64,000 nt of DNA from Kroppenstedtia eburnea. GTDB lineage: Bacteria > Bacillota > Bacilli > Thermoactinomycetales > DSM-45169. This document shows positions 60,601 to 64,000 of the stretch, in pieces. Within the stretch, counting starts at the first letter, position 1. Every line of letters begins with the position of its first letter. The notes under the pieces are model-generated. The model did no database searches and was not told the DNA's origin. It worked only from the letters and a program-made list of their open reading frames with translations. Both the position numbers and the translations under genes were made by a program. The stretch lies in NCBI RefSeq assembly GCF_013282215.1, contig NZ_CP048103.1, positions 806,001 to 870,000 on the forward strand, read 5' to 3'.

Positions 60601-61653
60601 TTATTCTCCTTCTTCTTCGTTTGAGGGCCTGTTCTTCTGCTCAGGCAGACGGTTCCAGAAGCTGATGTCTGCATCGGCAATGGAACCATCAGCTATCGCT
60701 TGTGTAGCAGCAGTGAGTGTTTCCACAGATTGTTTGATGAGATATCCGTTACTTTTTTGTCCAAGCACATAGGACTCATAGTAGTGGTCAGACATGCCGC
60801 GCATCTCGAAAAGCAAGGTGGCGATGCCATACTCTTTGGCGATGCCGTTCCGGCCGATGGTCAATTCCGAGCCGCCCACATATTTGCCGATATGACCCCA
60901 TCCTTTGGAGTTGATCCGGTGGTAGACAACGGAGCCCAGCCGCTTGGATTTTTCCACCACGGCAGGGTCCACTCCGGAATTTGTGGGATAAAGAATGGAA
61001 CCGGAAACCAATTCTCCGTCCACTTCAGACCGTGTTCCCTGGTGATGCAGATCAATCATATAGTCGATGTGATATTTTTTCAGCACCTGGTTATGAAGTG
61101 CTTTCGTTTCCGGCTGTACATTCGCCACATGATCGCGATTCAAGTCTGCCTGAACCGCATTATAGCGGGTCAATTGTCGTCCGGTGGCCACGTAGTCATC
61201 CAATGGGAAGTTGACGTCTCCCATCGCCCCGTCCGCATTGAACATCGGGACAATCAAAATATTGACGTTGCCTAACATTTCCCGATTTGCCTTACTGTTG
61301 GCACCCAGGTTCTTGATAAACTGCAGGGCCCCTTCCGTACTCAGCTGTTCATTTCCATGCTGTTGCGTCAGGAAAAGAACGGTCGGACGACTCTCATCGG
61401 ATACATACTTGACTAGGTAGAGATCCCGGCCTTTGACGGTTTGTCCGATGACTTCGAGCTCCATGTGGTCTTGCTTGGCATCCTGCTTTTTCAGGAAATC
61501 GACCATTTCATCATAGGTGTGGAGCATCGATGTCTGAATCGTCTCGTTTCCCCCGTAGTTGGGACCCTCCCCGACTGCCTCCACAGATCCCGATACTGCC
61601 ACTCCTGCCACGAGTGCGCTTGCCAATGTGACTGCGAGCATTTTTCGTTTCAT
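60601..61653 (-). CDS. Secreted M14-family zinc carboxypeptidase
   Basis: A 350-residue extracellular enzyme with a signal peptide (residues 1-26, MKRKMLAVTLASALVAGVAVSGSVEA). The metal site is HGNE (near residue 100) with the later His in MIDLHHQGT, and the catalytic Glu in TLLFEMRG. It resembles bacterial M14 peptidases of the cell-wall or protein-degrading type; its specificity is not evident. CGGAGG precedes the ATG by 8 bases. It is monocistronic. Confidence 0.85.
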   Translation of the reverse strand: MKRKMLAVTLASALVAGVAVSGSVEAVGEGPNYGGNETIQTSMLHTYDEMVDFLKKQDAKQDHMELEVIGQTVKGRDLYLVKYVSDESRPTVLFLTQQHGNEQLSTEGALQFIKNLGANSKANREMLGNVNILIVPMFNADGAMGDVNFPLDDYVATGRQLTRYNAVQADLNRDHVANVQPETKALHNQVLKKYHIDYMIDLHHQGTRSEVDGELVSGSILYPTNSGVDPAVVEKSKRLGSVVYHRINSKGWGHIGKYVGGSELTIGRNGIAKEYGIATLLFEMRGMSDHYYESYVLGQKSNGYLIKQSVETLTAATQAIADGSIADADISFWNRLPEQKNRPSNEEEGE

Positions 61654-61887
61654 TGTAAATCCTCCGTTTGATGATCTTGGGACCGATCCTTTTCGGATTT
61701 CCGCCCATGGTATCTATTTCGATATGCGAATAATGTATCCTCCCATTTTTCTAATTATTTTTTATTATCGAATTCGTCAACAGCTCTTTCGCCGGAGGGT
61801 TCATTCCGTAGCAAAAGGAATCCAAACCGGCCCTTTGATTCGAATAATCAGGTGAGCTCATTTATTTTTGAAATGGAGGCACACATC

Positions 61888-62175
61888 ATGTGGCAAAAAG
61901 TTGCGGTGGTTTGGGTGGGGTTGGTTTTGTTTCTGACCGGATGCATTCCCGGGGATTTCTTTGATTTCCCTTGCGGACTGGAAAACTGCGGAGATGAGAA
62001 GGGAGCCCGTTTTGTTCCCGAGGTGAAGGTGGAGGAAGATTTCGGTTTTTATTTTAACGTTTATACCGACCGGGACACCGGGTGTAAATACCTGACGACG
62101 GATGTGGGGGTGACCCCGCTCATGACTGAGGAAGGAAAGCCGGACTGTGATCCGAAACGGATTCAAAAGTATTGA
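61888..62175 (+). CDS. Small lipoprotein with DUF6440-like domain, paralogue 1
   Basis: A 95-residue lipoprotein: signal segment VVWVGLVLFLTGC with the lipobox Cys near residue 19, then a compact domain with GFYFNVYTDRDTGCKYLTTDVGVTPLM, resembling DUF6440. It has a paired Cys content. ATG 61888 follows GGAGG. The neighbouring lipoprotein is its paralogue. Membrane-attached, function unknown. Confidence 0.7.
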   Translation: MWQKVAVVWVGLVLFLTGCIPGDFFDFPCGLENCGDEKGARFVPEVKVEEDFGFYFNVYTDRDTGCKYLTTDVGVTPLMTEEGKPDCDPKRIQKY

Positions 62176-62282
62176 GTCCCCAGCCTTTGTCGGTACGACA
62201 GGATTTCAAGTGGGTCCTGAAAGGCCGTCGATGATCCGAATAAAGTATTGGGCTCTTCAATCGTGAAACGGGGTGTGACATC

Positions 62283-62630
62283 ATGTGGGGAAAAACAGCC
62301 GGGATCTGGTTGGCATTGGTGCTGTTGCTGACCGGGTGCCTGCCGGATCCGGAGGCCTTGCAAAGGATGAAAGAGGAGATCGAACTGGGGCTTGATGAGA
62401 TGGATGAGGATTTTGATGAGGAATTCCCCTGTGGATTGGGCTGTCAAGAGGATAAGGATGCACGATTCGTCACCCAGGAGGAAGTGGAAGAGGACTACGA
62501 CTTCTACTTCAACATCTTCACCGATCGGAAAACCGGTTGCCAATACCTGACGACGGATGTGGGAGTGACCCCGCTTTTAACCAAAGAAGGAAAGCCGGAT
62601 TGTGATCCGAAGCGAATAGAGAAAAAGTGA
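62283..62630 (+). CDS. Small lipoprotein with DUF6440-like domain, paralogue 2
   Basis: A 115-residue lipoprotein with lipobox LLLTGC and the same C-terminal domain (DFYFNIFTDRKTGCQYLTTDVGVTPLLT), but an extra acidic stretch of about 20 residues (MKEEIELGLDEMDEDFDEE) after the anchor. Tandem duplication of the 61888 gene is evident. The start ATG 62283 has only a weak GGGGTG site. Closed by a strong terminator. Confidence 0.7.
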   Translation: MWGKTAGIWLALVLLLTGCLPDPEALQRMKEEIELGLDEMDEDFDEEFPCGLGCQEDKDARFVTQEEVEEDYDFYFNIFTDRKTGCQYLTTDVGVTPLLTKEGKPDCDPKRIEKK

Positions 62631-62635
62631 ACCAA

Positions 62636-62668
62636 AAGCCCGGTGCCGATGGAGCACCGGGCTTTTGC
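62636..62668 (+). terminator. Terminator after the lipoprotein pair
   Basis: GCCCGGTGC-CGATGGA-GCACCGGGC followed by TTTTGC. Confidence 0.85.
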
Positions 62669-62746
62669 ACAGGAAAGATCAGGATGGATAGTGCTGAAGG
62701 AAGCCCGACGGAGTGAAAATAGTTCGGTTGTAAAAATGAATGAATC

Positions 62747-62912
62747 AGGGCGTGGCAGGTCAATTCAAATTTCCGTGGAATGTGAGACGTTGTGAGAGTA
62801 ACAGAGGGAGGGTGGGGTTTCACATGGAGTGATTTTGGATCGTAAGAACAACGAAAAACGACATGTGAAATCCCATCCCGACCGGCTCGGCCCAGAGATT
62901 TATCAGACACAC
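62747..62912 (+). repeat. Palindromic intergenic element, copy E
   Basis: AGGGCGTGGCAGGTC...GGGTTTCACATG...CATGTGAAATCCC...CAGAGATTTATCAGA. Near-duplicate of copy C (49113-49275). The remaining bases to 63225 show no gene. Confidence 0.75.
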
Positions 62913-63225
62913 CTAAACTTTCCGCTCCCGGGGCGGATTTTTAATTTTCGGCTTCGCTTCCCCCCTTTTCGTCGGTGCGGTCTTTGGATCGGATATCCGG
63001 CAATGGACAAGTTCCCAAGTCGGCAGTGAATCAAAGGGTATCCCGATCTCACCGACCGGCCCGGAGCAGTTTACATAAACAGGCCGGATCTGTACAGGAT
63101 AAATAGTCGAAAAGAACGATCCCCCGGCTCTCCACTGGAGGGGTCAATCTTGGACATGGTTTGTAATTCAAGTGTTTAAGGGAAAGACGGTACCACCCGG
63201 TTTGCAGCAAAGCAAGACATGTTCC

Positions 63226-63379
63226 TGAAGCGTGGTGAAAAAACGTAGGAGGGAGGGTTGTTTCACATGGAGTAACTTTGGCTCGTAAGAACAACGGAAG
63301 GACATGTGAAACCCCATCCCGACCGGCCTGGCCCCAGATATGGATTGCCAGATGCAACCTAAAAGCGTTGGGATTTAGT
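63226..63379 (+). repeat. Palindromic intergenic element, copy F
   Basis: Starts TGAAGCGTGGTGAAAAA and carries GTTTCACATGG...ACATGTGAAAC; the right end AAAAGCGTTGGGATTTA is in the same sense as a left end. It lies directly upstream of the gene at 63404. Confidence 0.7.
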
Positions 63380-63403
63380 GCATTCTTGAACGGAGGAGTG
63401 AAG

Positions 63404-63682
63404 ATGATGCAGAAGAATCGACAGGAGTACCAATTGACCAGTGTGGATCAGGCATTGATGGATGAGTTGACCGGGCGGGTGCGGGACTGTTACAGGCAAA
63501 TGACGGAGATCGCCCTGCGTGCGATGGAGGACGGGGGAGAGGTGGAGCGCCGGGATGTCTCCACTGCGGAAGGAGAGCCCGATCCTTTTCATGATGAGGA
63601 GGTTCGGTGGTGGATGGGTCCCGGCCGGGAGTTGTGCTACCGCAAAGACGGCGGCAAGGTGATCGTCCGTCCTGCCCGTTGA
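63404..63682 (+). CDS. Hypothetical small acidic protein
   Basis: A 92-residue acidic protein, mostly helical in the first half (VDQALMDELTGRVRDCYRQMTEIALRAMEDG) with a WWMGPGRELCYRKDGGKVIV tail. ATG 63404 follows CGGAGGAG; the larger frame from 63278 lies in a repeat. No family is recognised. Confidence 0.55.
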   Translation: MMQKNRQEYQLTSVDQALMDELTGRVRDCYRQMTEIALRAMEDGGEVERRDVSTAEGEPDPFHDEEVRWWMGPGRELCYRKDGGKVIVRPAR

Positions 63683-63753
63683 GTGAAGGAAGTACTGTCG
63701 GGAAGCGATCAGTTGCGGAACTACTGTATTGACGATTTTTATTCATTTTAGGC

Positions 63754-63816
63754 TTTACATACCCTGGCAGGGTATAGTATATTAATTTTGACGATCGATA
63801 TACCCACCCTAGGTAT
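63754..63816 (+). promoter_or_regulatory. copZ promoter with CsoR-type operators
   Basis: -35 TTTACA (63754-63759), -10 TATATT (63778-63783). The palindrome ATACCC-TGGCA-GGGTAT (63759-63775) occupies the spacer, the usual position of CsoR; a second imperfect site ATACCC-ACCCT-AGGTAT lies at 63800-63816. CsoR releases when Cu(I) binds. Confidence 0.8.
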
Positions 63817-63835
63817 AGTAAAGGAGGAAAAATAA

Positions 63836-64000
63836 ATGAACCAGACTATTTTACATGTGAAAGGGATGTCCTGTGGTCACTGCGTCGATTCCGTCGAAGG
63901 TGCCCTGAAGCGAATCGGGGCGAAAGGGACGGTCGATTTGGAAGCCGGGACCGTCCAGGTCGCCTATGATGAGAATCGCGTGACATTGGAACAAGTGAAA
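63836..64000 (+). CDS. copZ: Copper chaperone CopZ (3' cut by window edge)
   Basis: A 55-codon start of a heavy-metal-associated domain protein. The metal site is GMSCGHC (near residues 10-16), and the fold's helix 1 follows (VDSVEGALKRI). AAAGGAGG lies 8 bases before ATG 63836. It carries Cu(I) in the cytosol, normally to a CopA ATPase, which would lie beyond the right edge. Controlled by two CsoR-type sites. Confidence 0.9.
   Translation, partial: MNQTILHVKGMSCGHCVDSVEGALKRIGAKGTVDLEAGTVQVAYDENRVTLEQVK

Noticed and set aside
6367-63379. The scattered palindromic elements considered as a CRISPR array or tRNA-like genes
   Set aside because: Copies are dispersed rather than in tandem, have no spacers, and the hairpin does not make a cloverleaf.

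Overview
The window comes from a spore-forming, probably thermophilic Firmicute of the Thermoactinomycetaceae type. The grounds are a secreted protease that is nearly thermitase, strong AAGGAGG ribosome sites, frequent GTG and TTG starts, Bacillus-type regulators (CsoR, LexA and RRNPP families) and a generally GC-rich host background. Several blocks (about 18-19.6 kb, 34-37 kb and 51.2-56.3 kb) look visibly AT-richer and carry IS debris, which suggests horizontal acquisition. I saw no rRNA, tRNA or CRISPR array.

Layout. 0-12 kb is mostly housekeeping and stress functions: the ligase end of the RNA-repair enzyme Pnkp, a DUF3891 gene, and an ErmD/K-type 23S rRNA methyltransferase behind a macrolide-sensing leader with terminators. 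These are followed by a HAD phosphatase, a Fos-like VOC enzyme, TspO, a nitroreductase, an IMPase/GNAT pair and two DUF3179 paralogues. The second paralogue has an in-frame UGA exactly where the first has a Cys, followed by a SECIS-like hairpin. A Gly/Tyr-rich coat-like protein and the thermitase close the block.

12.4-37.1 kb is a defence and conflict region. It holds a small ORF behind LexA-like boxes, a COG4997 NTP pyrophosphohydrolase translationally coupled to a PLD-nuclease/SF2 helicase, a frameshifted EmrE-type exporter, an AlbA_2 (Schlafen-like) protein and a complete Wadjet operon (jetD-A-B-C). An S9 peptidase and a TagE-like glycosyltransferase come next. The block ends with a polymorphic toxin locus: a PrsW-type membrane protease fused to a PD-(D/E)XK-like toxin tip, an adjacent candidate immunity gene, a Syd/SUKH-like immunity gene, a second copy of the first immunity gene, and two orphan fragments of the toxin tip.

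37.2-51 kb holds an MFS exporter, the whole yhf operon (yhfZ-Y-U-T-php-S-X-W, known from E. coli and of unknown pathway) under a palindromic operator, a GDPD enzyme, a tartrate/D-malate dehydrogenase, and a LysR regulator whose likely operator occurs twice.

51-56.7 kb is an island: an EcoRII-type restriction-modification operon with Vsr, preceded by a short coupled leader ORF, then an IS701 remnant and an IS630 element that has split a 3-hydroxyacyl-CoA dehydrogenase gene, with a non-autonomous IS630 derivative nearby. 56.8-64 kb holds a coiled-coil protein, an RRNPP regulator, a TcyP-like symporter, an M14 carboxypeptidase, two paralogous lipoproteins and a CsoR-controlled copZ cut by the window edge.

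A family of at least six palindromic intergenic elements (core GGGTTTCACATG...CATGTGAAACCC, some with inverted ends AGAAGCRTTGTG) is scattered through the window, several of them lying between a stop codon and its terminator.
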